Below are positions 43,490-54,757 of a DNA stretch of 64,000 nucleotides, in pieces. Source of the DNA: Argentina anserina. Taxonomy: Eukaryota; Streptophyta; Magnoliopsida; Rosales; Rosaceae. The translations under genes were made by a program, and so were the position numbers. Under the pieces are notes generated by a model. The model saw only the letters and a program-made list of their open reading frames with translations, did no database searches and had not been told where the DNA came from. Position 1 is the stretch's first letter, and every line of letters begins with the position of its first letter. The stretch lies in NCBI RefSeq assembly GCF_933775445.1, contig NC_065873.1, forward strand, positions 19,282,001 to 19,346,000. The letters are read 5' to 3'.

Positions 43490-46400
43490 ATGGAAATGGC
43501 CAAGCATTCAGTGAAGCGTCTCCTCTGCAACACACGTAAGCCAAATGAAGCTCCAAACTTTACTCTCTTATTCTTCTCCGCAATTCAAAGATCAAATTTT
43601 TATTACTATTCACTGTTTCAGATATCACCCAAAGCTTGATCAAGAGAGAAGAATCATACCGGAGGCTGATATATAGCTTCGTCAATCGGTTTCAATCCCA
43701 ACGGTCGAAAGCAGACAACGTTGATTCAGGGGCACTCAAGGAATCAAATGTTAATGTTCAAGCTTTATTGAGGCATAAGAAGGATGGCATTGGTGGATAT
43801 AATAGTGGGGATGATGATTTGAGTGAGAATAAGGTGAAAAGGTTAGAGCTTTCATGGTTTCCCAAGGCGCTTGAGCCGGCTCTGCAGTTGTGCAAGTGGG
43901 CTCTGACTGGCCCAACAGGTGTGTTTGATTGTTTGGTAAATTGGGTTATTATTGGTTTTAATGAGTTTGTGTGAATTTGAGAGTTGGGTTTAGATGGATT
44001 TTGTGTTGTTCGAATGTTTTAGTTTTGGTTGACATTGTGTCATGGGAAATGGAGAGGTTGAGCTGGTGTTGAATGTGTTTGTGCTATTTGGAAGTTTTGA
44101 GTTGGTTCTGGATGTGTGAGTAGTTTGGAAGTTTTGGCTTGAGGTTTGCTTGAGGGTGATTGGATAGAATTTGGGTGGTAATTTATGTTTCAGTTGGCAT
44201 TGGTATTTAGAGCAATTTTGTGTTTGTCAGTTTCAGTTTGAAGGTTTGGATTGAATCAGAAGTATTAGTTTGGGTTGCTACTGTCATTTGAAAGCTTCAT
44301 ATTGAGTTGGTTTTGAATGCGTTCGTGTAATTTGAAAGTGTGTGTACTGATTGCAGTTTTATTGAATGAATTACTGTAATATTAAAGTTTCGATCTGATT
44401 TATGGATGAAGATGATTGAATATTGAACATTTTAGGGAATGGGGTGGGAAACAAACCCCCACCAAATACTCGATCTGTCTCAGAGATCATTGCAAGCATC
44501 CAACGGAGTAAGACAGGCATTCAAGATTGGAGTTTGAGTGATCTCACTGTGGGTTTATTTCTTATTTATCTTCGTCAAGCATCTGTAAATCCATTTGAAG
44601 ATATTAATGGCGTTCAGGTCTCATCAGATATATTGGTAATATGATATCCCTTTTTAACCTTACAATGTTTCCTTCTACATCACTTCAAACTAATTATAAT
44701 TTAGTTTCCAGTTTCAGACTGCTATAAACATACTTCTTAGTAGTAATTAGGGATCCTTGATTGTGTGTTTAGGTACAAGACCTTATTTATCATGTTGAGT
44801 TGGCAAAAGGTTGTTACAAGGACAACACTGCAGCCCTCGCAAGAAACTGCATGCTTCGAGAATGCAATGTCTTGAAGTTTGTCAAAAATTCTAATGTCAT
44901 GAGGCCAGGTTATTATATAGGGATTGATACTCGTCGAAAACTTGTGATTCTAGGAATCCGTGGAACTCATACTGTGTATGACCTTATTACTGATGTTGTT
45001 TCTTCAAGTGACGAGGATGTCAATTTTGAAGGGTTTTCAACCCACTTTGGCACTGCAGAAGCTGCCCGTTGGTTTATTACTCATGAGATGGGAAACATAA
45101 AGAAGTACTTGGAGAAGTATGAGGTGGTGATTATGTACCTTGATTTTTATTCTTATTATTTTCTCTTGAAATTGTATCTTGTTTGAGGATTTTATTGCCA
45201 TTGCTGGCTATAGTTGAGCCCACTTTATTAACAGGGATTTAAATTAAGGCTTGTGGGGCATTCTCTTGGAGGTGCTACAGCTGCTCTGCTAGCAATAATG
45301 CTCAGGAAAAAGTCATTTAAGGAGCTAGGGTTTAGCCCAGAGATTGTTTCTGCTGTTGGATATGCAGCGCCGCCTTGTGTCTCCAAGGAACTTGCTGAAA
45401 GCTGCTCCAGTTATGTCAGAACTGTTGTGATGCAGGTGGGTAGATACTCCTTGATTATTTGGTCATTAAGGATATGACTCACGTTACAATCCTATGTACT
45501 CCATGTTACAATTCTTTGATTTGTTCGTTATACTTGCCTCTCTCATATTATTACAAAATTATTTAATGCAGGACGACGTTATACCTAGACTTAGTGTAGC
45601 ATCTCTCAAAAGGTTGAGGAATGAAATTCTTCAAACTGATTGGTGAGTAAATTAGCATCTTTAAATGCTTCATCATCTTTATTTTAAGATATCTTTGGAA
45701 CAAATAGACACAAGTAATTTGATGACCAGATTTCTTTATTTTAATTAGGTAACAGTTTAATTGTCATGATAAATCCTTGTTAGTAATGTACACTTTTAAT
45801 TTGCTTGTTAATGACTTGCTTCGTTTGTCAGGCATTACGAAAATTTAAGAATTTAAATGGTCAGTTCTCAAAATGGATATAGAGTTCATTCTTTCTGGTA
45901 ATATGCATATGTAGTTGATGCCTATCTACACATATTTTGTGATTATGTAAATATAAAACCTCTAAATCTGCTGCGTGAAAAAGAATATGCCATCCTTTTC
46001 TCCCAGGTCTGCCTTTTCTTCTGCTTTAGCTCTTTTCATTCATGCTTAGGCTGATAGGTTGTTTTCTTTCATTCCGATTATAGTGGAAATTCATGACTTC
46101 ATGCAGCATGAAACTCCCTTCTTTTTTAGCCTAAATTATATTCTGGTTGCTACAATCATTCATCAGTCTGTTTTGAGCATCAATTTTTTGTGAACCAATG
46201 GCAATTGGTTTCAACTGCATAAGCTTATCAAGCAGTCAAACTTCATACTTGTTTGTATCTCCTATGGTTTACAGGATGAGTGTGATTGAGAAGGAAGACT
46301 GGCGAAGTGTCATAGAACTGGTGACAAATGCAAAGCAGGTTGTATCTTCGGTGCAAGATGTTGCGGCAAAACTAGCTGATTTTGCAAAGTTCAAGACCAA

Positions 46401-47155
46401 TAAAGATTCTTCAGGTAAACCCACACTTATTTGTTACTAACGGCCAAAGTTACATTACCAATATGCTTTAAATTTCATACTGTCAGAAATCCACTTTATG
46501 CCACAAAATTTGGTGTTTTGGGATTCTGATACTTCAATATAAACTGATGTGCTAGGTGGGAATTTGATAGTATTCTATTACCTGATGTGATTATGGTTGT
46601 TGGCAAGGTAGTGCCTTCTGGAAGTATCACAGATATATCTAGAATTTGGTGTATTGTGGGCAAGTTTTCACTGTTATTCTATCTAATCAAGTGGATTATC
46701 ACCTTAGTGTAAAACGTATGGATTTAGCATGTTTGACACCTTTTGAAAAAAAAAATTTTGTTCACCAACGTGTCCGGACAGATGATCCCATTATAAAGAA
46801 GACGCCCATGGCTTCCAGAGTCCATTTAAATGACAGAACTGTAGGAGATAGTGCTGTTGCTAGTCCAATTGGAGGAGCTGCCAATGCAGTGCATGAGGAG
46901 CTATTGGTACCAGGTACTGTTTACTACCTAAAGAGGAATGTGGACGCTCATACTAGCGATTATTTCACACTTTGGAAGAGGAATCCCGGTGAACATTTTG
47001 AGAGGATTGTGCTTTCAAGCAACTTAATATCAGACCACAAGTGTGATAGCCATTATTATGCATTAAGAGATGTACTAAAAGGTCTGCCCTCCTCCAATGA
47101 TGAAGGCAATATTTTTAATGAATCAAAACAAGGTGATCTGACATGTCCTCTGTAA
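43490..47155 (+). CDS. Class 3 lipase, sn1-specific diacylglycerol-lipase type (8 exons)
   Basis: Exons: 43490-43535, 43622-43918, 44436-44635, 44773-45123, 45235-45435, 45572-45642, 46275-46414, 46782-47155. All introns are GT-AG and phases agree, giving 559 residues. The start is MEMAKHSVKRLLC. The N-terminal part has the Lipase3_N-type region (WFPKALEPALQLCKWALTG, SDLTVGLFLIYLRQASVNP, LIYHVELAKGCYKDN). The alpha/beta-hydrolase core follows: VILGIRGTHTVYDLITDVV (oxyanion side), nucleophile elbow GHSLGG (about residue 305), AVGYAAPPCVS and DDVIPRLS with the probable catalytic Asp. The last exon has VPGTVYYLKRNVD, HFERIVLS and DHKCDSHYYALRDVL with the probable catalytic His. The family hydrolyses di- or monoacylglycerols; membrane location and substrate are not shown here. 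The exon 8 acceptor (CGGACAG/ATGATCC) is chosen because it alone keeps phase. Confidence 0.93.
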
Positions 47156-50100
47156 AAATGTAATTTCATCTCTGAACTATTGACCACCTCAAGTTATAAT
47201 TTTGATACTTGATGGTGAATTAAAGCTATAGTTTCGGCTAATATTTCAGCTGGTGTCATGCTATCATATGTTCAGTATACAGTAGATACATAGCATAGTT
47301 GGAAGTTGGAACTGTATCTGGTTTATAGGTGACAAGTGTATGATTTACTGCTTTCTGCCAAAACTAATTTTAACAGTAGGAAATGAAAGCTCTTCAGCTC
47401 CCTTGATATCCTGCTCATCAGTTATGGCTTCCACTATTCTGTTAAGGCTAGCTCCTAAGACCAAAATTACTACTCTTATTGATTCCTTTTATTGGTGCCT
47501 TTTGCATTTCCTTATCTTCATTGTCATCACTAATTTTGTTTTGAGATTTATGTCATACTTTAGCCCCAGATGATGGATCCCAATTGAAGCTCTTCTATTG
47601 TTAAAAGCTGTTTGGGTAATTTCGGGTTTTCCACCATAATCTGCCATGAAAGGTATGCCTAAACTCTAAGCAAGTTAGAATTAGTTGAATTAATTATAGC
47701 CTTACCTAGGAAGATCTAAGATGGAGCTATTTATTTAAAGAAACTATCCAAGGTAAAACTTGGAAGGCACATCTTTTTCCTGAAGAACCCAAAAGGAAAT
47801 CCCAATTTCCAGTTTATCCGGCCCCTTCAAATTTTGTAAAGAAACCCAACTCTACTCTATGTCCTCTTTCTTTTGGTTTTAACACTATTCAACGAAGTTG
47901 ATTAAGAAATGGATTGAAAGCTTTAATTAACAAAGAATGTCTGATGGTGCTAATAGGTGGAGCATCTGACCACAGACAGAAAAAGGAGTCGGTGCTGAAA
48001 TGGATTTAACACAAACCAAACTTAAGCCATCCATCGTCACGTTAATGTACCAGCTTAGACTCCCTTAGCTTCTCTCCTAAGGTTTGTCTCATCTCTGCTG
48101 AGTCTGGCTTAATTTCTTAGCCCTATTTTGAAAGAAAGTCATGGTCTATAAATCTCAAGTCCTTATCACCATCCCTGAGTAATAAAAACAAAACCTCCTC
48201 AGTCTTCTAAGAATCCTAGAATCTCTCTTCAGAACAAAAAGATTATATTAATCCTCAGTGAAGTAACATCACACAGTTGTCCTCATTATACTTACTAGAA
48301 GGCCATTTCATACATGTTTTCAGATCATTCCCCATATTATGGCTTGGACTGGAAGAATTGCCCTTTATTCAAACTACATGAAACTTATAATTACAATAAA
48401 ATATGGCAAATTATGGCTGGTAAGATGGCCAAAGTGGACAGAGGTGATGTGATGTAAACCATATGTTTAACTATGTATCCTCTTGAAATATGAAGCGTTC
48501 ACTTCTCGATCTGCTAGACCGAGACTCTTAGGACCTAGCTTAGTTGCTTTCTTTCTTTTTTTAATCAATTTGAAGTGTTGGTTTCTGTAGTTTTCGGCAC
48601 TTCTCGGCTACTATATATTCTACTTGTATTTCACTCATCTGTCATCAATTTCAGAAGACAGTACTTTCCTTGTCTTTTCTGGTTTGAAGTTGATGTTTGA
48701 GCTTTCTGCAGAACAAGATTGTCATCAGCATTTTGCCTATATAATTCCCATCAGTTAGTCATTGGATTTTCTTAGCAATCACGGTGGATATATTTTAGGG
48801 AAATGACATAATGATAGTGGCATGAGCTCGAGTTATGTTCTGGTCTTTCCGATCTCGCGTTCCAATAGAAAACTTAAGCACACGTGCACTGGCCCCACGT
48901 GTCACATTTTGGTCGGCTTTGACTGGTCATATGGACACCTTTCAATATCATTTCTTTTGATAAAAATAGAAAAGGATAATAGGCTAATTGGGACAGGGGC
49001 TAATTGGGATATTTTCTGAAAATTTTGGCAAAACTTCTTGTAAATCCTATATACAAATAAAACATCGGAAATTTAATAATACTTGAAATAAGTCTGTTGA
49101 AACATGTTTTGTATGACTGATCATGTAGCTCCGATTTTTAATATATCATCATTTAACATGATTGTTGGAATCTAACAAACATGGCTCAAATTTGTGTGAG
49201 TTAAGTGAACAAGTTTGTGTTGGATTGAGTTTATTGAGATATATAGGTTCCTTTTGTAGAATAGAAGTGAGTTACCGTTCGCACAAATATGTACGAGGCT
49301 ATTATTCCGAAAGAAATATGAATGATATGTTGGCGAAAACCTTGAGTACCCACACTATAACTATCAAATGTTAATGACGCCTAGGCCTATAAATACTATA
49401 ACACCGGATTCCTTTCCAAATTCATTAGTGAAATATTTTGTAGTTAATATGGATTATAACATGCTTCAGAATAGCCTCGGTTCTCATTCTGTAATTAGCC
49501 ATGGTGTCTTTATTTGATAATGCATCTATTTTATAGAATCATTTATATATGTTTCTAGATAATGATTTATTTTCATTATCTCTTATAAATTCATGTAATG
49601 ATATTCTTAAGTTGAACAAAATATTTTGTCTGTATCTTGATTGATTCATACAGTTTAGCTTGTAGATTAGCTGGCTTAAAAATATTAAGTTAAATTTGAT
49701 TAAAGAAATTTTTAAACTACCCATGCCAGTGATGTTGTATATCTAGTTTTTCATATATTGTTATAGCGTTATTATAGGTGAGACCAATTTTGAGTGTCTC
49801 AACCCTCAATAATTATGGTCATGAGAGTAACTCGATCTTGAAACCTATCAACGCCAGGTGAGACTATTTTCATCCAAGCCCTCGAGTCCCAAAGTCCCCT
49901 TGGTTATATGAGATAGTGGTGGTATTCAACTAATTAAAAAACTACAGTGTCTTGGTTTTATTTGCTAAAGCGTTTGCCTAATGTTGCTCAAAGTGTGTTT
50001 CTTTCTTGTTTCTCCCAATTGAATAGGAATACTTAAATTACACTCTTTAATTGGCAAAAAGCCTCCTCGAATTATAGACACGACAGAAGGGTTTCATGGT

Positions 50101-51711
50101 GTGTTTGTTCTTTAAGAGCTTAGTGGAACAACTTCTACGTTATTTCCTACTTGTAAAAGTAATCATTGATTGAATAAATCCACATTGTAGCATGATCCCT
50201 TTTGTCTCCAAGATCATTCCTCCCTTTCCATGCTTAAGTGGCCAACATCTCTTCATGGCCGGCTCAGCTGCATCCTTTTTAACAATTTGGATTATCATAG
50301 CCAATCTGGTAGATTATACCAAGCTCAAACGTACGCGTACCGATGAGTTGGTGATCTAAAACTCATGTTGGTATGTTCAACTTATTGCTCAATAGTCTAA
50401 AATCAAGACCATTCAATTTCATCTATACCAAATGCCATATGTATTGGTAATCTTCTCCATTGATTGACTGAAAGGGACACCGACTTTATAATTTTGCAGC
50501 AAGTTTCTAAATGTCTATGCTTACGTGGTACACAAGAAAGTGATCAGAAGTTTGGAAGAAATTAGTCAGTATATTATATAGGAGTTGATGAAATTGTCAC
50601 AGCAATAATTTCTCGACAAGCCTTGACCTGAATTACCAGAAAGGCGACATTCTCTCTTTTTGAGTTGTGCTACCTTTGTATTACATTGTCATTAACGTTT
50701 GTTTAATTTGATATTAGAATATATGCTTCTTATTTTTCGTATTCCAATCTTCCTTTGTTCTTTTAAACTTTGGCCTCATGTACTTGATGAGTATATTATA
50801 AATCCCATAATCACGATCGCTAGATATAAAAATGCTAATTAACAGTACATTCCCCATTAATGTCCCGTTGAGGGCCTGTGATCTGTCCATTACGCCTATT
50901 GAAAACTCAATAATCCTTAACTCATAAGTGGGAGTCAATAGCCTTAAGAATATATCAAGGGATAGGATAAATAGTTAACTCTTATGTCTATTGAATTGTT
51001 CTTTGTCAAATTGGAAAATTGAGTTGGCACACACACCTGAATCATTACAGGAGTGATAAAGAATTGTATAAAGATGTGAAGTTCTTCGATCAATATATGA
51101 ATTATGTTCGTTTGCATACATTATGCTATAAAGTTATGATTGACGACCTTAATTGATAACCGCACATAAAATGTTGGACTGCATAACTGAATACAATTAA
51201 AAGATGATGTCTGATTCATCTATCACACTGCTCAGATTGTTCGATATATTTGTTCATTGTTTATCTCATGTTCTTTAGTAACATGATGGGATTATCAAAA
51301 TCATGTACAAATCTACATATGGGTAAAATGTGCTGATCCATCAATTAATCAATGGCATCCCACTGCTATTTGCCAGCTTTTGAAGTTTGCGTATGTAATA
51401 GTTTATGCTACCTGTCACTGACTCATATAAGTCTCCTAATTTTGAGTGAGCTAAATGACTTCAATTTGTATCTTGAAATGGATCTAGATATGAAAGAAAA
51501 TGCAATAAGTTTGATTGATAGCTCGCTGATAGATCTTTTGTCGTTTAAGAAATCTTATCCCCCACTTATTTGATGGTATGAAAATTTAGTATTGAGGGTT
51601 GAGAACTGATTGGAAAAACGAAAGAACGAAGGTTGAGCTCTATCTGTAGCCCATAATGGGAACCTATGGCAATTAATTAATCACTACTTGTAATTAAACA
51701 TATAATTAAAC
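47156..51711. other. Intergenic region between the lipase and LBD genes, no gene seen
   Basis: The first ~200 bp is the lipase 3' UTR. The part 48240-48980 has a diverged duplicate at 58740-59390. Short frames (49162-49374, 50714-50938, 51352-51573) lack domains and are probably chance. Confidence 0.5.
48240..48980. repeat. Diverged duplication, copy 1 (pairs with 58740-59390)
   Basis: Shared landmarks in the same order: CCCTTTATTCAAACTACA near 48362 (CCCCTATTCAAACTACA near 58825), then CACACGTGCACTGGCCCCACG near 48880 (ACACGTGCATGGCCCTACGTG near 59298) followed by TCGGCTTTGACTGGTCA (TCGGCTTGACTGGTCA). The second block holds a CACGTG G-box. Spacing is about 470-520 bp in both. Confidence 0.6.
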
Positions 51712-51743
51712 ATTAAGCTGATGCTATGCACAACCGCATACGA

Positions 51744-51752
51744 ATCATATAT
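51744..51752 (+). promoter_or_regulatory. Probable TATA box of the LBD gene
   Basis: CATATATAAGC lies about 60 bp upstream of the ATG at 51812. No TGTCTC auxin-response core was noticed in the preceding ~500 bp. Confidence 0.45.
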
Positions 51753-51811
51753 AAGCATAAGTAATAAAGACATTGAACCACATATTAACTCTTCATTCAA
51801 ATATCAAATAC

Positions 51812-52486
51812 ATGGCAGGGTCTGCAGGTTCTCCTTGTGGAGCCTGCAAGTTCCTGAGAAGAAAATGTGTAAGGGGTTGCATATTTGCTCCTTATTTCTG
51901 CCATGAACAAGGTGCTACACATTTTGCAGCCATTCACAAGGTTTTTGGGGCAAGCAATGTATCGAAATTGCTTGCTCAACTCCCTGTTAATGATCGTTGC
52001 AGAGCTGCGGTTACAATTTCGTATGAAGCTCAAGCCAGGGTTCAAGATCCTGTTTACGGCTGTGTTTCCCATATATTTGCTCTCCAACAACAGGTTAGTT
52101 AAACTGTACGTCTACGTTGTATGGCAGTCGTGTACGTATATATGTACACAACTGAAGCTAGATAGAAGTCACTTTTACTGATTTCTAAACTCTGCTAATC
52201 GCAGGTTATTAATCTACAATCACAACTAGCTTCAGCCAAGGAACAAGCTGGTAAAAGCTACTCCACTGGCTCTGATTATTCAATGAACACGAGTTGGCTT
52301 CAGTACGCAGACAATTTCAACATGACGAATCAGCAACATTCCAACTCTTTCGGGAATAATGAAAATTACATGGTACCAGAAGTACTAAATAACATATATG
52401 GTAGCTTTGGGGAGTCTTCTAATTCGATGAGCTCATTAGATTTCATGCAAACAAACAGTGTGCAGTGGAGTTTTAATCAAGGCTAA
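51812..52486 (+). CDS. LOB-domain (LBD) transcription factor, class IA, LBD16/LBD29-like (2 exons)
   Basis: Exons 51812-52093 and 52205-52486, GT-AG intron of 111 bp in phase 0, 187 residues. After MAGSAGSP comes the LOB domain: the C block [15 protein letters not shown] (CX2CX6CX3C, residues 9-23), the GAS block ([17 protein letters not shown], about 43-59) and the leucine-zipper-like coiled coil ([14 protein letters not shown] continuing across the intron into [14 protein letters not shown]). The variable C-terminal part is Asn/Ser-rich. The [11 protein letters not shown] sequence and HIFALQQQ context place it with the LBD16/18/29 group, which act downstream of auxin-response factors in lateral-root initiation in Arabidopsis. 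The exact orthologue is not decided, so no symbol is given. The intron position in the zipper is conserved in the family. Confidence 0.95.
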
Positions 52487-53185
52487 GGACAAACACAAAG
52501 GATGATTTCGATCGAGTTGCCATCAGCATCTTGAGCCGGGATACTGAGGCCTCAGAGCCAGAGTTAGATGTAGGATATGGCCGGGAAGAGGATTTTTTTT
52601 TCCATCCTATTTATTGTTGATCATTATATGCACTTGATTTGCTGCAATATGACTATATGAGCTCGCTAGCTACAAACCCTAGATGTCAAAGACTGAAATA
52701 TACGCAGTACTGGCATGGGGTATTCATAATCACCATGCAAGGGATTAGTTATATCACTTCTACTATATATGTATCTTCTCAAATAATTGATTGTTGTGAT
52801 GTAAACTTTATTAAATGGCTCCATTTTTTTATTAACAAGAGTTTTATGTAATGGTAACTAAATAGTAATTATATTCTTCTAGTTTTGCTATTATAGTCAA
52901 ACTGTTTGAGATCAGATCGATCTGTTTGGAAAATATTACTGCATGGCTCACGGCATAGCTTGAAGCAGGAGTTGAGCATTTTAATTTTAATCCGTCAATA
53001 AGTAATGATCGACAAATCAAGCTCCGCCTCCCCCACCATTTTGCACCTTTATAAAGTACGTTTGACCAAAATTAGTCTACCTTGATATATTGCGAAAATT
53101 CTTTCCTTCACCCTGTGAAGGTTCACTTGTCCTACGTGGCAAAATTACAGCCACTTCTTTCAGTCAATTTTTGATATAATGTTAG
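52487..53185. other. LBD 3' UTR and intergenic sequence
   Basis: No gene. The frame at 52639-52851 is not conserved in character and is regarded as chance. Confidence 0.45.
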
Positions 53186-53199
53186 TTAATATATTTCCG

Positions 53200-53559
53200 T
53201 CACCGTTTTATTAATACAAGTGGAATGTAAAAAAAAACACACAACGTGGGTAATTTGCGAGTGAAAATAAAGAAAGCTGCATCTTTTTGTTGTGAATTGT
53301 TTTCCTCTACAGTAGACCAAGATGTGATGCCAGACTGAGATAGAGGCAGAGCCCCATATCGACGACGACAAACTGACGGCTTGGATCGGGAGGACAAAGT
53401 CGAAGACCACCGCTGTCTTGATCTCGGTGGTGAGGAGGAGGAAGGTGGCAGCGAATCCCAGCGATTAGAGAGGGGGATTTGAGGAAAGAAGGTTGGATTA
53501 TGAATTGGATTTTTTGGTGAGGCCGTGTAGTAGAAGGAGGTTGGGATCTTTGAGGCCAT
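53200..53559 (-). CDS. Unrecognised ORF, possible first exon of a plastid-targeted protein
   Basis: 119 codons starting MASKIPTSFYYTASPKNPIH, rich in Ser, Thr, Pro and Arg and poor in acids for the first ~75 residues, like a chloroplast transit peptide. The frame then runs into AT-rich sequence, so it may be a first exon whose donor lies inside, or a fragment. A CT/GA-rich 5' leader precedes it (53560-53720). An overlapping frame (53186-53410) contains a hydrophobic AVSLSSSIWGSASISVW segment that could be the true continuation after a frameshift. I do not recognise the family. Confidence 0.3.
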   Translation of the reverse strand: MASKIPTSFYYTASPKNPIHNPTFFPQIPLSNRWDSLPPSSSSPPRSRQRWSSTLSSRSKPSVCRRRYGALPLSQSGITSWSTVEENNSQQKDAAFFIFTRKLPTLCVFFYIPLVLIKR

Positions 53560-54757
53560 GGTGATTGGAGAGCTTGAGGTTCTTCACTTCTTCCATAAAT
53601 TGATTGCCTTAGTTTGGGTTTCTGGGAGAGAACTAAGAAGAGTACTCAAAAGCAATATAAAAATTGGAGGACCAAGAAAGAAAGGAAGACTGGGTGAAGA
53701 AAGATGGTGACGAAGGGAATAGCTTTTGTCATTTGGTGTGGGCTAGTTTTCAACCAGTAAAACTGTAAGAGTACTGTCTCTCATGATCTCCTCCCACATG
53801 GTTAAAATAATTTGTTACAGATCACTTTTTGTTTACATGACTTAAATCTGTTAGGGTGTAAAACACACGCGCCGTTAGATGTGGTATCCGTGAACCTCCA
53901 CCAAGTGGAGGGAAGAACCTCCGGATATATTGTAATACCTAGCTAGGCCAACCCTATGTGTGCGAAGGAATCCAAGGTTAATCACAATTTCACAAGTGAT
54001 CCAACCAAACTACTTCCCAAATTGAAGGGAAGAAAAGAGGTCCAAGGAGATATTAGATTGCTATAGCAAGTATTAGTTCATGTACATGCATGACAGGATT
54101 TGCACTATATGCATGACTAACGGATTAGGATTGAATCAATATTGTTCTACCTGATCGAGAGAACATATATACGAAGGCTTTTTGATCGATAACCTCTCAT
54201 CTTTCAGAATGGTGTTCTTAGGACGCCTCTTCCCCCCAAGATAATCAAGATTTAAAAAGTACGTAACATATCACTCCAATAGGAGCATCTGGGTTCAAAT
54301 GAGTTTTCTATAAGCAGAAATATGTCGCTCATGCATCAACATTAATACATGAGAATATGAGATAGCCATGCTTGCGAAATTGCAAATTTGACAAATTATA
54401 ATTAAAAAAAAACTCGCTCTAACCTGGAGTATATATATATGCATGCCTTTTCTATTACTCTTCGAACAATTGATACTGTTCAAGACTTTATGAACATCTG
54501 AATGCAATATAGCTTAATCACGTACTTTGAACTAAGAACAATGCAAATAGAGAAAATTCTACTATGGAGTGCTCTATTGTATGGAGACATTAAATAGTGT
54601 TAGTACAAAAAAAAGTCAATTAAAAAATTGACCTCAAAATGTAATGATGATCATTAAATTTTGGAAAATTTGAATTTAAATGGTGATAATTTTGAGCTCA
54701 ATACAATGGAGTGCTCCACCATAGACAAATTCTGCAAATAGTACGTGTTAAATTAGT
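53560..54757. other. Intergenic, no gene seen
   Basis: AT-rich; nothing recognised. Confidence 0.4.

Noticed and set aside
49162..49374. 70-codon frame between lipase and LBD genes
   Set aside because: No domain and no supporting splice or promoter signals; AT-rich intergenic context.
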